Assembly: GCF_000732725.1 (NCBI RefSeq)
Contig: NZ_JPNB01000002.1
Coordinates: 186,001-250,000, forward strand
From: Kineothrix alysoides
Lineage (GTDB): Bacteria > Bacillota > Clostridia > Lachnospirales > Lachnospiraceae
DNA: 64,000 nt
Direction of reading: 5' to 3'
Each line of letters starts with the position of its first letter. Position 1 is the first letter of the stretch. Made by a program: the position numbers and the translations under genes. Shown one piece after another: positions 1-10,250 of the stretch. A model generated the notes under the pieces. That model made no database searches. It was given only the letters and a program-made list of their open reading frames with translations, and was not told where the DNA came from.

Positions 1-61
1 CTTCTATACAATCTTGAACATCGCCTTGAGCTGCCATTTCAATCTTAACTATCTGCTCCAT
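1..61 (-). CDS. N-terminus of a probable GNAT-type acetyltransferase (cut by the window edge)
   Basis: Reading leftwards from an ATG at 61, twenty codons stay open to the window edge and give a peptide of the type MEQIVKIEMAAQGDVQDCIE. This resembles the first strand and helix of GNAT N-acetyltransferases (a short strand, then a 'D-V-x-x-C/I' helix). An AGAGG-like ribosome binding site lies a few bases upstream. The assignment rests on only 20 residues; acetyl-CoA binding motifs lie outside the window. Confidence 0.4.
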   Translation of the reverse strand, partial: MEQIVKIEMAAQGDVQDCIE

Positions 62-151
62 AATTTATACCTCTGGAAATTCTTATTATGCCACCAATCC
101 GCAGTAACACTTGATTACACTTCAGTCCCTCTTTCTCATAAACCTATTTTC

Positions 152-631
152 CTATACTAATTCAAACAATGCGTCCTCATAATCCTTTACATAATATTTG
201 ATATTCTTCCTGCCCTTTTGAATTATACTATGTCCTTCTTCTTCCAGCCTTTCTTTTTGAGTTTCAATTCCGCCCGGATACTTAGAATTTAACTCGCCAT
301 TGGCTTTTAGTGTTCTCCAATATGGCGTTTCGTTCGCGGAACGCTGATAACTCGCCCATGCCGCAATAGATACAAAAACTCCGGCAGTTATAGGCTCCGT
401 GAAATCTGCTCCGTTTAATTTGGCAAAGTATGCACGGATTTGACTGATAGTAATTACTTTACCACGGGGAACTGATTTCATTATCTTGTCATAGTCAATT
501 GGCGGAGCAAAGTACATTGTATTTCCGCCATATTTTTCAATACTTTTCTGATCTGTTATAGTCTGAATCTTTGGCATATCCTTGTTGTCATACAACATTG
601 CATTAAAATCTTTCATATCTTCGTTTGCCAT
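152..631 (-). CDS. MGMT-family alkyltransferase-like protein lacking the acceptor cysteine
   Basis: The 159-residue protein has the fold signature of the DNA-binding domain of O6-alkylguanine-DNA alkyltransferases: a 'VPRGKVITISQIRAYF' helix-turn-helix entry (around residue 60) followed by 'ANGELNSKYPGG' and a terminal 'QKERLEEEGH' helix. Where active enzymes have PCHR, this protein reads PYWRT, so the methyl-accepting cysteine is replaced. In the related ATL proteins such a change leaves a DNA-lesion binder rather than a repair enzyme. The start chosen is the ATG at 631, which has AGGAGG eight bases upstream; an in-frame extension to 751 has no ribosome binding site. It follows the methyltransferase gene at 757-1518 on the same strand and may be co-transcribed with it. 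Confidence 0.7.
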   Translation of the reverse strand: MANEDMKDFNAMLYDNKDMPKIQTITDQKSIEKYGGNTMYFAPPIDYDKIMKSVPRGKVITISQIRAYFAKLNGADFTEPITAGVFVSIAAWASYQRSANETPYWRTLKANGELNSKYPGGIETQKERLEEEGHSIIQKGRKNIKYYVKDYEDALFELV

Positions 632-756
632 ATCTGTTACCTCCTGCATAAAGAATATAACAGTTAAACAATTCATGCAATGAGACGGTTTCAAAAACTT
701 TTGTTTTAACGTTCCAATTATATCATTTTTTCCTATTGCCCGCCATGGCATTATGC

Positions 757-1518
757 TTATTTAGTACATATAACTAATCCGTGTGAACTACAGCCAAGAA
801 TACTTTTTACTTCACAATTAGATAAGTGTACTTTCATATATCTTTCGAATGTGTCATCACTCATTGAATTTATAATATCACCATTATAAATACAACCATC
901 TGTCCCTATGTTGTGTAAAATTCTTAAGCCTGACTCTTGAATATCACTTTCAACCATTTCCGGTGTAGAACAAAAGAACACATTATCCACAGTACCGCTT
1001 TCTAAAAAATTTTCAAACATACCAAAATCACGATTCATTTCATCGGCATGGCCTATGTAATTGGCAAAACGGTTGATATATGACATGAAATATAAGCCTC
1101 CCTTTCTTAAAACTTTGAGACATTCTTGTATTGATTTTTTTCTGTCAACTGAATCTAATAAATGATAATATGCGCCCAAATTAAGTACAACATCAAAACT
1201 TTCTTCTTTAAATCTTGATAAATCCAATATACTGCCTTGATATATTTCAATCAATGAATTTACTTTCTTATTTTGCTCTTTAATTTTTTCCACATTTATT
1301 TCTACTAAATCTCCAGCAGTAACATTATGTCCTAATTGAGCAAGTTGAAAAGCATATTTTCCTGCTCCGGCACAAGCATCAAGTATATTGCTATTTGGAG
1401 GACATAAACTTTTCATGTATTTCATAGTTGTTATATATTCAATTTGTCCAATTCCGGAATTTAGTCTTTCTTCCTCCAGGCACTCGTTATTATAAAACTC
1501 ATCTATATTCTGATACAT
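757..1518 (-). CDS. Class I SAM-dependent methyltransferase, substrate unknown
   Basis: The 253-residue protein carries the SAM-binding glycine loop 'ILDACAGAGKYAF' (about residues 45-57), the acidic end of strand 2 'TAGDLVEINVEKI', and the 'FDVVLNLGAYYHLL' strand 4 region, as in Methyltransf_11/25 families. The C-terminal third does not indicate a substrate. AAGGAGG stands eight bases before the ATG. The 235 bases before the gene contain the tuf terminator, so the gene has its own transcription start. It could act on a small molecule; nothing nearby narrows this. Confidence 0.75.
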   Translation of the reverse strand: MYQNIDEFYNNECLEEERLNSGIGQIEYITTMKYMKSLCPPNSNILDACAGAGKYAFQLAQLGHNVTAGDLVEINVEKIKEQNKKVNSLIEIYQGSILDLSRFKEESFDVVLNLGAYYHLLDSVDRKKSIQECLKVLRKGGLYFMSYINRFANYIGHADEMNRDFGMFENFLESGTVDNVFFCSTPEMVESDIQESGLRILHNIGTDGCIYNGDIINSMSDDTFERYMKVHLSNCEVKSILGCSSHGLVICTK

Positions 1519-1662
1519 AGAGATTGCCTCCTTAATTTAAAATCACCATGACTAGCATTTTCAACTTGGTTTACTATGTCACCAATCCTAATACTTTCTA
1601 ATCACATTATCACTATGCCGTGAATATGTCAAAAGATTTATCACTTTTTTTCAATAAATAAT

Positions 1663-1696
1663 AAAAAAAAGGCTTTCCGAGAAATATCGGAAAGCC
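1663..1696 (-). terminator. Rho-independent terminator of tuf
   Basis: A perfect 10-bp stem (1671-1680 with 1687-1696) with a 6-base loop is followed on the minus strand by a run of eight or more T residues. It lies 24 bases after the tuf stop codon. Confidence 0.9.
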
Positions 1697-1720
1697 CATA
1701 AAATCAATATTTTTTACTGA

Positions 1721-2914
1721 TTACTCCATGATTGTAGCAACACGGCCTGAACCAACCGTACGTCCACCTTCACGGATAGCGAAGGTAAGACCCTGCTCCA
1801 TAGCGATGGGATGAATCAATTCAATCGTCATCTCTACGTTATCACCAGGCATGCACATTTCTGTTCCTGCCGGAAGATCGCATACACCAGTTACGTCAGT
1901 TGTTCTGAAGTAGAACTGAGGTCTATAGTTATTGAAGAAAGGAGTATGACGTCCACCTTCGTCTTTTGTCAAAACGTAAACCTGAGCTGTAAATTTCTTG
2001 TGGCATTTTACAGAACCGGGTTTGGAAAGAACCTGACCTCTTTCGATGTCTGTTCTCTGAACACCACGAAGTAACGCACCGATGTTATCACCAGCCTGAG
2101 CTTCGTCAAGCATCTTACGGAACATCTCGATACCTGTAACAACAGATTTTCTGGATTCTTCTTTGATACCAACGATTTCAACTTCTTCGTTGATGTGAAG
2201 AGTACCACGCTCAACACGTCCTGTAGCAACCGTACCACGGCCAGTAATCGTGAATACGTCTTCGACAGGCATAAGGAAAGGCTTATCTGTATCGCGAACC
2301 GGATCCGGAATATAGTTGTCAACAGCGTCCATAAGCTCAAGAATCTTGTCGCCCCACTCGCCGCTCGGATCTTCGAGAGCCTTCAAAGCGGATCCCTGAA
2401 TAACCGGTGTGTCATCGCCCGGGAATTCGTACTCGGACAATAAGTCTCTAACTTCCATCTCAACTAACTCAAGCAATTCAGCGTCGTCAACCATGTCACA
2501 TTTGTTCATGAATACTACGATATAAGGAACACCTACCTGACGGGAAAGTAAGATGTGCTCTTTCGTCTGAGCCATAACACCATCAGTTGCCGCAACAACA
2601 AGGATAGCACCATCCATCTGAGCAGCACCGGTGATCATGTTCTTTACATAGTCAGCATGTCCGGGGCAGTCAACGTGTGCATAGTGTCTCTTCTCCGACT
2701 CATACTCAACGTGAGAAGTAGAAATCGTGATACCACGTTCTCTTTCTTCCGGAGCCTTATCGATCATATCGAATGCAACAGCCTGGCCTGTACCCAGTCT
2801 TACATTCAACGTCTTTGTGATTGCTGCTGTTAACGTTGTTTTACCATGATCAACATGACCAATGGTTCCAATATTACAATGGGGTTTGTTTCTTTCAAAT
2901 TTAGCTTTAGCCAT
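1721..2914 (-). CDS. tuf: Translation elongation factor Tu
   Basis: EF-Tu is the GTPase that delivers aminoacyl-tRNA to the ribosomal A site. The 397-residue product is full length. It shows the P-loop GHVDHGKTT (residues 19-27), the switch region 'ERERGITI', DCPGH, and the guanine-specificity motif NKCD, then the two beta-barrel domains ending in '[15 protein letters not shown]'. AGGAGG is placed correctly before the ATG. It lies downstream of fusA but has its own promoter at 2984-3012 and a strong terminator, so it can be transcribed apart from the str operon. Confidence 0.99.
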   Translation of the reverse strand: MAKAKFERNKPHCNIGTIGHVDHGKTTLTAAITKTLNVRLGTGQAVAFDMIDKAPEERERGITISTSHVEYESEKRHYAHVDCPGHADYVKNMITGAAQMDGAILVVAATDGVMAQTKEHILLSRQVGVPYIVVFMNKCDMVDDAELLELVEMEVRDLLSEYEFPGDDTPVIQGSALKALEDPSGEWGDKILELMDAVDNYIPDPVRDTDKPFLMPVEDVFTITGRGTVATGRVERGTLHINEEVEIVGIKEESRKSVVTGIEMFRKMLDEAQAGDNIGALLRGVQRTDIERGQVLSKPGSVKCHKKFTAQVYVLTKDEGGRHTPFFNNYRPQFYFRTTDVTGVCDLPAGTEMCMPGDNVEMTIELIHPIAMEQGLTFAIREGGRTVGSGRVATIME

Positions 2915-2983
2915 TTCTAAAGTCCTCCTTTAATTTGTTTAACAATATAATTTTATTTTTTTCGATTAACTCGGTTATCTTTG

Positions 2984-3012
2984 ATTATATTAAATAATAC
3001 CAAGTTTTTCAA
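2984..3012 (-). promoter_or_regulatory. Sigma-A promoter of tuf
   Basis: On the minus strand a TTGAAA -35 box (3007-3012) and a perfect TATAAT -10 box (2984-2989) are separated by 17 bases. The 5' leader of tuf would be about 65 bases. Confidence 0.75.
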
Positions 3013-3033
3013 GCATTATTTATATCCCGCAAC

Positions 3034-3192
3034 TTTATTATTTTACCTCAGCCGCAAGGACATTTTCCGCAAGATAAGGTTTCGCCGCTTTTATTTTGAC
3101 TTAGCTGCCAGAACCTTTTCTGCAGGATAAGGTTTCTTCGCTTTTATTTTGACTTAGCTACCAGAACCTTTTCCTGTACGCTCTTCGGCACC
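3034..3192 (-). repeat. Three 53-bp tandem copies starting from the fusA 3' end
   Basis: The last codons and stop of fusA (copy A, from 3140) are repeated at exactly 53-bp intervals downstream: copy B at 3087-3139 and copy C at 3034-3086. Equivalent TAA triplets fall at 3144-3146, 3091-3093 and 3038-3040. Copies A and B are nearly identical over the first 34 bases; B and C match at roughly 38 of 53 positions. In its own frame copy B still reads 'KPYPAEKVLAAKSK' and stop, and C 'KPYLAENVLAAEVK' and stop. The 53-bp period is not a multiple of three, so B and C are not part of the fusA reading frame. Confidence 0.8.
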
Positions 3193-5261
3193 TGCTCGTA
3201 TTTCTCAAAGAACATGGAATAGTTACCGCGTCCCTGTGTCTTGGAACGTAAGTCTGTAGCATAGCCGAACATTTCAGCAAGCGGAACATAACCTCTTACC
3301 AGCTTTCCGCCTCCGATGTCATCCATACCTTCTATACGTCCGCGGCGGGAATTAATATCGCCGATAACATCTCCCATATAATCTTCAGGCATCGTAACTT
3401 CTACCTTCATGATAGGCTCCAAAAGTACCGGGTTCGCTTTCTTCATAGCTTCCTTGAATGCCATGGAACCAGCAATATGGAATGCCATTTCGGAAGAGTC
3501 GACTTCGTGGTAGGAACCGTCATAAACATTAGCGTGTACACCGAGTACGGGGAATCCGCCGAGAATACCTGACTTGGAAGCTTCTTCAATACCTTCGCCT
3601 ACTGCCGGGATGTATTCCTTCGGAATAGCACCACCCACAACTGTAGATTCGAATTTGAAAATTTCCTCGCCGTTAGGATCCATAGGCTCGAATTTAACCT
3701 TACAATGTCCGTACTGTCCACGACCGCCGGACTGTTTTGCGTACTTGTAATCCTGATCCACAGACTTTGTAAACGTCTCTTTGTAGGAAACCTGAGGAGC
3801 GCCTACGTTAGCTTCTACCTTGAATTCTCGAAGAAGTCTGTCTACGATGATTTCCAGATGGAGCTCGCCCATACCTGCAATAATCGTCTGTCCGGTCTCC
3901 GGATTGGTGTGAGCGCGGAATGTAGGATCTTCTTCCGCAAGCTTCGCCAAAGCTTCGCCCATTTTACCCTGTCCAGCTTTCGTCTTAGGCTCGATTGCCA
4001 GCTCGATAACGGGTTCGGGGAATTCCATGGATTCGAGAATTACCGGATTCTGCTCATCACAGATAGTATCGCCGGTTGTTGTAACTTTAAATCCTACCGC
4101 TGCAGCGATGTCGCCGGAGTAAACCTTATCCAACTCCGCCCTTTTGTTCGCGTGCATCTGAAGGATACGTCCAACACGTTCTTTTTTATCCTTTGTTGCA
4201 TTCAGCACGTAAGAACCTGAGTTCACCGTACCAGAATAAACTCTGAAGAATGCCAGCTTACCTACAAACGGGTCAGCCATAATCTTGAATGCCAACGCGG
4301 AGAAAGGCTCTTCATCGGAAGAGTGTCTTTCCACTTCATTGCCGTCCAAATCGACACCCTTAATAGAAGGGATATCGGTGGGAGCGGGCATGAACTCCAA
4401 GACCGCATTTAAAAGCTTCTGAACGCCCTTGTTTCTGTAAGCAGTACCACAGCATACGGGTATTGCAGTACATTCACAAGTTCCTTTTCTCAGAGCTGCC
4501 TTCAACTGCTCATTGGTCGGCTCTTCGCCTTCCAAATACATCATCATCAAGTCGTCATCCAACTCGCTGATTTTTTCTACTAATTCCGAGCGATAGAGCT
4601 CAGCGTCATCTTTCATATCATCCGGAATATCTATGATAGAAATGTCTTCGCCCTTTTCGTCGTTATAAATATATGCTTTCATTTCAAACAAATCGATGAT
4701 TCCTTTGAAATCGTCTTCTTTACCTATCGGTAATTGGATGCAGATAGCGTTCTTGCCAAGTCTTGACTTGATCTGATCTACCGCTCCATAGAAGTTCGCA
4801 CCTAAAATGTCCATCTTATTGATGAATGCCATTCTCGGTACATTATAAGTGTCAGCCTGACGCCATACGTTTTCAGATTGAGGCTCTACACCACCCTTTG
4901 CACAAAATACGCCTACTGCGCCATCGAGTACACGGAGTGAACGCTCAACCTCTACCGTAAAGTCAACGTGTCCTGGCGTATCGATAATATTGATACGATG
5001 TTCCATTGCTCCCGGCTTCGCTTGCGTGCCTTCCTGCAATGTCCAATGACAAGTTGTTGCGGCTGATGTTATTGTAATACCTCTTTCCTGTTCCTGCTCC
5101 ATCCAGTCCATGGTAGCAGTACCTTCGTGAGTATCACCAATCTTATAATTAACACCGGTATAAAACAAGATACGTTCCGTAAGAGTCGTCTTACCCGCAT
5201 CAATATGAGCCATAATACCGATGTTCCTGGTTCTCTCTAATGGATATTCTCTTCCAGCCAA
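3144..5261 (-). CDS. fusA: Translation elongation factor G
   Basis: EF-G is the ribosomal translocase GTPase. The 705-residue product is full length, with the P-loop AHIDAGKTT (residues 18-26), '[12 protein letters not shown]', DTPGH and NKMD in the G domain, and the domain IV/V signature '[24 protein letters not shown]' near the C-terminus. It is the third gene of the rpsL-rpsG-fusA (str) operon, 14 bases after rpsG. The C-terminus ends in '[10 protein letters not shown]', and the coding for this tail is tandemly repeated beyond the stop codon (see the repeat at 3034-3192). Confidence 0.99.
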   Translation of the reverse strand: MAGREYPLERTRNIGIMAHIDAGKTTLTERILFYTGVNYKIGDTHEGTATMDWMEQEQERGITITSAATTCHWTLQEGTQAKPGAMEHRINIIDTPGHVDFTVEVERSLRVLDGAVGVFCAKGGVEPQSENVWRQADTYNVPRMAFINKMDILGANFYGAVDQIKSRLGKNAICIQLPIGKEDDFKGIIDLFEMKAYIYNDEKGEDISIIDIPDDMKDDAELYRSELVEKISELDDDLMMMYLEGEEPTNEQLKAALRKGTCECTAIPVCCGTAYRNKGVQKLLNAVLEFMPAPTDIPSIKGVDLDGNEVERHSSDEEPFSALAFKIMADPFVGKLAFFRVYSGTVNSGSYVLNATKDKKERVGRILQMHANKRAELDKVYSGDIAAAVGFKVTTTGDTICDEQNPVILESMEFPEPVIELAIEPKTKAGQGKMGEALAKLAEEDPTFRAHTNPETGQTIIAGMGELHLEIIVDRLLREFKVEANVGAPQVSYKETFTKSVDQDYKYAKQSGGRGQYGHCKVKFEPMDPNGEEIFKFESTVVGGAIPKEYIPAVGEGIEEASKSGILGGFPVLGVHANVYDGSYHEVDSSEMAFHIAGSMAFKEAMKKANPVLLEPIMKVEVTMPEDYMGDVIGDINSRRGRIEGMDDIGGGKLVRGYVPLAEMFGYATDLRSKTQGRGNYSMFFEKYEQVPKSVQEKVLVAKSK

Positions 5262-5275
5262 GGGTTATTCCTCCT

Positions 5276-5773
<498 letters not shown>

Positions 5774-5912
5774 TTATTAATATATTAATAAATGGATTGA
5801 TAATTCAACGGTACTCACCTACTAATGTGTTCGTGCTGTCATTATGCTTATATTGATATATCAATAACAGAATTCCAACACAAATTAGTTATGCTGTAGT
5901 ACTAGATCCTAA

Positions 5913-6332
5913 TTATTTACCAGCCTTAGGTCTCTTTGCTCCATATTTGGAACGAGCCTGTCTTCTATTAGCGACTCCCGCAGTATCGAGCGTACCTCTG
6001 ATTACATGGTATCTTGTACCCGGTAAGTCCTTTACTCTACCACCTCTTATAAGAACAACGCTGTGCTCCTGCAGATTGTGGCCTTCTCCCGGAATGTAGC
6101 TCGTTACTTCGATTCCGTTAGAAAGACGAACTCTGGCGATTTTTCTAAGGGCTGAGTTAGGTTTCTTAGGAGTTGCTGTCTTAACAGCGGTACAAACACC
6201 TCTTTTCTGAGGAGAAGAAGTTTCGATTGCTTTCTTGTGAAGAGAGTTGTAACCCTTCTGGAGAGCAGGTGCTGTTGACTTCTTTTCTGATGTCTGACGT
6301 CCTTTTCTTACTAACTGGTTAAATGTTGGCAT
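5913..6332 (-). CDS. rpsL: 30S ribosomal protein S12
   Basis: S12 sits at the decoding centre and affects translation fidelity. The 139-residue protein has the conserved '[20 protein letters not shown]' and '[13 protein letters not shown]' segments; both lysines at which streptomycin-resistance changes occur are the wild-type residue. The ATG follows AGGAGGTGAAACAG. It is the first gene of the str operon: an apparent terminator separates it from rpoC upstream. Confidence 0.98.
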   Translation of the reverse strand: MPTFNQLVRKGRQTSEKKSTAPALQKGYNSLHKKAIETSSPQKRGVCTAVKTATPKKPNSALRKIARVRLSNGIEVTSYIPGEGHNLQEHSVVLIRGGRVKDLPGTRYHVIRGTLDTAGVANRRQARSKYGAKRPKAGK

Positions 6333-6411
6333 TCTGTTTCACCTCCTATGGTATAAACTTAATAGTTTCTTGTGCCGCATTCGATTCGTTTCGGTATTTG
6401 TTAAAATGCGC

Positions 6412-6470
6412 AAAAAAAGAAAACGCATCTGCATGCACACCTTGATAGTATAAGTGGTCGCAGATGCGTT
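6412..6470 (-). terminator. Terminator between rpoC and rpsL
   Basis: The rpoC 3' region holds an 11-bp perfect stem (6422-6432 with 6460-6470) around a 27-base loop, followed on the minus strand by TTTTCTTTTTTT. It lies about 44 bases after the rpoC stop. A T-rich run also follows the stem on the other strand. Confidence 0.75.
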
Positions 6471-6513
6471 GTCAATATTTTTTTTTATATTTCGAAGCGT
6501 TTTTCCTCTGAGC

Positions 6514-9500
6514 TTAGACTTCTGCTTCTTCGAAGTTCTCCTCTTCGGTATATAAGTCACCGAAAGTCATTTCTTCATCGAAAAGTCCATCTTCATCGAA
6601 GGAAATTGTACCCATCAGATTGTTGTCAGTATCCAGCGAGGTACTGCGGTATCTCTTCATACCCGTTCCTGCAGGAATCAGCTTACCGATGATAACATTT
6701 TCTTTAAGACCGATCAGCGGATCTACTTTTCCTTTAATTGCCGCTTCCGTAAGAACCTTCGTGGTCTCCTGGAAAGAAGCAGCGGAAAGGAAGGAATTGG
6801 TAGCCAGAGACGCCTTCGTAATACCGAGCATTACCTGCTTGCCCTCCGCCGGTTCCTTGCCTTCTTCTATCAGCTTATCGTTCATATCCTCGAAGTCCAA
6901 GATATCCACCAGAGTTCCCGGCAAGTATTCCGCATCGCCATTATTCTCGATACGTATCTTCTTGAGCATCTGGCGCACGATGACCTCGATATGCTTATCG
7001 CTGATATCAACACCCTGAAGACGGTATACGCGCTGTACCTCACGAAGCATATAATCCTGAACCGGGCGTACTCCCTTAATCTTCAGCAAATCATGAGGAT
7101 TCACGCTTCCTTCTGTCAGCTCGTCGCCGGCCTCAAGCACCGTTCCGTCCAAAATCTTTATTCTGGAGCCATAAGGAATCAGATAAGTCTTAGTCTCGCC
7201 CGTTTCCTCGTTTGTAATGATAATTTCGCGCTTCTTCTTCGTATCCTTAATAGTCGCTATGCCGCCAAATTCTGCAATAATTGCAAGTCCCTTGGGCTTT
7301 CTCGCTTCGAAAAGCTCCTCAACACGGGGAAGACCCTGTGTGATATCATCGCCCGCAACGCCGCCGGTATGGAAGGTACGCATGGTAAGCTGTGTACCGG
7401 GTTCACCGATCGACTGTGCCGCGATGATTCCGACAGCTTCACCTACCTGTACCGCCTCGCCCGTTGCCATGTTTGCTCCGTAGCACTTCGCACATATTCC
7501 ATTGTGTGAACGGCAGGTAAGAATCGTACGAATCTTGATCGCTTCCAAAGGTTCGCCCTTTTCATTCACGCCGACACTCATAATCTTAGCAGCACGACTG
7601 GGAGTTATCATATGGTTTCTCTTTACGATCAAATTGCCTTCTCTGTCTTTTACAGTCTCGCAGGCATATCTGCCATTGATTCTGTCCTTCAATCCCTCGA
7701 TTGTTTCTTTTCCATCCATAAAAGCCTTTACGACCATTCCCGGAAGCTCTTCTCTGCCTTCACAGCAGTCTACTTCGCGGATGATGAGTTCCTGAGAAAC
7801 ATCGACCATACGCCTTGTCAGGTATCCTGAGTCAGCGGTACGGAGTGCCGTATCCGACAGTCCCTTACGGGCGCCGTGTGCGGACATGAAGTACTCCAAA
7901 ACGTCAAGACCTTCACGGAAGTTGGATTTAATAGGAAGCTCGATGGTTCTGCCGGTAGTATCCGCCATAAGTCCGCGCATACCTGCCAGCTGCTTAATCT
8001 GCTGATTGGAACCACGGGCACCGGAGTCAGCCATCATGAAGATGTTGTTGTACTTATCCAGTCCAGACAAAAGAACCTCTGTCAGCTCTTTATCCGTCTC
8101 GTTCCATGTTTCTACAACGGCACGGTATCTCTCTTCCTCCGTAATAAGGCCTCTTCTGAAATTCTGAGAAATCTTATCTACCGTCAACTGAGCCTCATTC
8201 AACATTTCCTGCTTCTGCTCCGGCACTGTCATATCGGAAATGGAAACGGTCATTGCCGCCTTGGTGGAGTATTTATATCCGGTGGATTTAATTAAGTCCA
8301 GTACCTCTGCCGTCTTGGAAGCACCGTGAGTATTAATAACTTTTTCAAGGATCTGCTTTAACTGCTTTTTGCCTACATGGAAATCCACTTCCAGCTTCAG
8401 AAAGTTCTCAGGAACCGTTCTGTCCACGAAGCCTAAATCCTGAGGAAGGATTTCGTTGAATAAGAAGCGTCCTAATGTAGATTCCACATTTTCGCTCACT
8501 TCTTCGCCGTTTTCATTCTTCTTCGTCACCTTTACGTTGATTCTTGAATGCAAGGTACAGAAGCCGTTTTCATAAGCAAGGATAGCTTCGTTTACGTTCT
8601 TATAGAACTTGCCTTCTCCTACCGCACCAGGTCGTTCTTGTGTCAGATAGTAGATGCCGAGTACCATATCCTGAGAAGGAACAGCTACCGGCCCGCCGTC
8701 TGACGGCTTTAACAAGTTGTTGGGCGAAAGCAGAAGGAAACGGCACTCTGCCTGCGCTTCTACAGAAAGCGGAAGGTGTACAGCCATCTGGTCACCGTCG
8801 AAGTCGGCATTAAACGCTGTACATACGAGGGGATGAAGCTTGATTGCCTTACCCTCTACGAGAATGGGCTCAAATGCCTGAATTCCCAGTCTGTGCAACG
8901 TAGGAGCACGGTTAAGCATAACCGGATGCTCTTTGATTACTTCCTCCAAGACATCCCATACCTGCGAATCCAGTCTCTCTACCAGCTTCTTCGCGTTTTT
9001 AATATTCTGTGAAATACCTCTCCCAACCAGCTCTTTCATAACAAAAGGTTTGAAAAGCTCAATCGCCATCTCCTTCGGAAGACCGCACTGATAAATCTTA
9101 AGCTCCGGCCCTACGACGATAACGGAACGTCCCGAGTAATCGACACGTTTTCCAAGCAGGTTCTGACGGAAACGTCCGGACTTACCCTTTAACATATCGG
9201 AAAGAGACTTGAGGGCTCTGTTGCCCGGCCCCGTTACCGGCCGTCCGCGGCGGCCGTTATCGATAAGTGCATCTACAGCCTCCTGAAGCATTCTCTTCTC
9301 GTTGCGCACAATGATGTCAGGAGCGCCCAGCTCAAGGAGTCTCTTCAGACGGTTATTTCTATTAATAATTCTTCTATATAAGTCATTTAGGTCGGAGGTC
9401 GCAAAGCGTCCGCCGTCCAGCTGTACCATAGGACGTAAATCAGGAGGAATTACCGGAACCGCATCCATAATCATCCACTCCGGGCGATTTCCGGATTCTC

Positions 9501-10170
9501 TGAAGGCTTCAACTACCTCCAGTCTCTTAATGATTCTGGCTCTCTTCTGTCCTGTGGATTCTTTTAAGCCGGTTGTTAATTCTACCGATTCCGTTTCGAG
9601 GTCGATTGCCTGAAGCAGCTCTTTGATTGCCTCTGCTCCCATACCTACACGAAATTTATTTCCCCATGTCTCTCTTGAATCCTGATATTCTCTTTCAGAC
9701 AACACCTGCTTGTATTCCAAATCGGTCTCGCCTGCATCCAGTACAATATAAGAAGCGAAATACAAAACTTTTTCAAGCACTCTCGGGGATAAATCGAGAA
9801 TCAAGCCCATACGGCTGGGGATTCCCTTAAAATACCAAATGTGAGATACCGGGGCCGCCAGCTCAATGTGGCCCATACGCTCCCTGCGTACGCTGGCCTT
9901 CGTTACCTCTACACCGCAGCGGTCGCAGACAACACCCTTATATCTGATTTTTTTATATTTACCACAATGACATTCCCAGTCTTTGCTGGGGCCAAAAATC
10001 TTCTCACAAAACAAACCTTCTTTTTCCGGCTTCAATGTTCTGTAATTGATGGTCTCCGGCTTTAATACTTCTCCCCTCGACCACTCTCTGATTTTCTCAG
10101 GCGATGCTAAACCAATCTTAATCGCATCGAATGTCATCGGCTGATACATTTCCTGTTTTGTTTCTGACAT
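6514..10170 (-). CDS. rpoC: DNA-directed RNA polymerase subunit beta'
   Basis: This is the catalytic beta' subunit of RNA polymerase, 1218 residues, close to the Firmicutes norm. Visible landmarks are the N-terminal zinc ribbon '[20 protein letters not shown]', the Mg-binding active-site loop NADFDGDQM, the bridge-helix/trigger-loop area '[23 protein letters not shown]' and '[18 protein letters not shown]', and the second zinc site '[13 protein letters not shown]'. It follows rpoB by 80 bases; that gap contains a small palindromic element. The start ATG is preceded by AAGGAG. Confidence 0.99.
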   Translation of the reverse strand: MSETKQEMYQPMTFDAIKIGLASPEKIREWSRGEVLKPETINYRTLKPEKEGLFCEKIFGPSKDWECHCGKYKKIRYKGVVCDRCGVEVTKASVRRERMGHIELAAPVSHIWYFKGIPSRMGLILDLSPRVLEKVLYFASYIVLDAGETDLEYKQVLSEREYQDSRETWGNKFRVGMGAEAIKELLQAIDLETESVELTTGLKESTGQKRARIIKRLEVVEAFRESGNRPEWMIMDAVPVIPPDLRPMVQLDGGRFATSDLNDLYRRIINRNNRLKRLLELGAPDIIVRNEKRMLQEAVDALIDNGRRGRPVTGPGNRALKSLSDMLKGKSGRFRQNLLGKRVDYSGRSVIVVGPELKIYQCGLPKEMAIELFKPFVMKELVGRGISQNIKNAKKLVERLDSQVWDVLEEVIKEHPVMLNRAPTLHRLGIQAFEPILVEGKAIKLHPLVCTAFNADFDGDQMAVHLPLSVEAQAECRFLLLSPNNLLKPSDGGPVAVPSQDMVLGIYYLTQERPGAVGEGKFYKNVNEAILAYENGFCTLHSRINVKVTKKNENGEEVSENVESTLGRFLFNEILPQDLGFVDRTVPENFLKLEVDFHVGKKQLKQILEKVINTHGASKTAEVLDLIKSTGYKYSTKAAMTVSISDMTVPEQKQEMLNEAQLTVDKISQNFRRGLITEEERYRAVVETWNETDKELTEVLLSGLDKYNNIFMMADSGARGSNQQIKQLAGMRGLMADTTGRTIELPIKSNFREGLDVLEYFMSAHGARKGLSDTALRTADSGYLTRRMVDVSQELIIREVDCCEGREELPGMVVKAFMDGKETIEGLKDRINGRYACETVKDREGNLIVKRNHMITPSRAAKIMSVGVNEKGEPLEAIKIRTILTCRSHNGICAKCYGANMATGEAVQVGEAVGIIAAQSIGEPGTQLTMRTFHTGGVAGDDITQGLPRVEELFEARKPKGLAIIAEFGGIATIKDTKKKREIIITNEETGETKTYLIPYGSRIKILDGTVLEAGDELTEGSVNPHDLLKIKGVRPVQDYMLREVQRVYRLQGVDISDKHIEVIVRQMLKKIRIENNGDAEYLPGTLVDILDFEDMNDKLIEEGKEPAEGKQVMLGITKASLATNSFLSAASFQETTKVLTEAAIKGKVDPLIGLKENVIIGKLIPAGTGMKRYRSTSLDTDNNLMGTISFDEDGLFDEEMTFGDLYTEEENFEEAEV

Positions 10171-10195
10171 TTTGGGTACTCCTTCCAGATATTAT

Positions 10196-10226
10196 GTTAC
10201 TGATGAGCCTACGGCTTCATAGCAAC
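10196..10226. repeat. Short palindromic intergenic element (rpoB/rpoC junction)
   Basis: The 31-bp segment GTTACTGATGAGCC / TAC / GGCTTCATAGCAAC is an imperfect palindrome that fills part of the rpoB-rpoC gap. It shares its arm sequence with the elements at 26013, 26962, 34765 and 48101. Confidence 0.65.
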
Positions 10227-10250
10227 AATTGATGCCATTCGGCAATAATC

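Noticed and set aside
3705-4220. 171-codon plus-strand frame inside fusA
   Set aside because: Antisense to a highly conserved coding region, with no start signal.
6339-6560. Open frame of 73 codons rich in Lys/Arg between rpsL and rpoC on the minus strand
   Set aside because: It runs through the rpoC terminator and overlaps the rpoC 3' end in another phase; no ribosome binding site.
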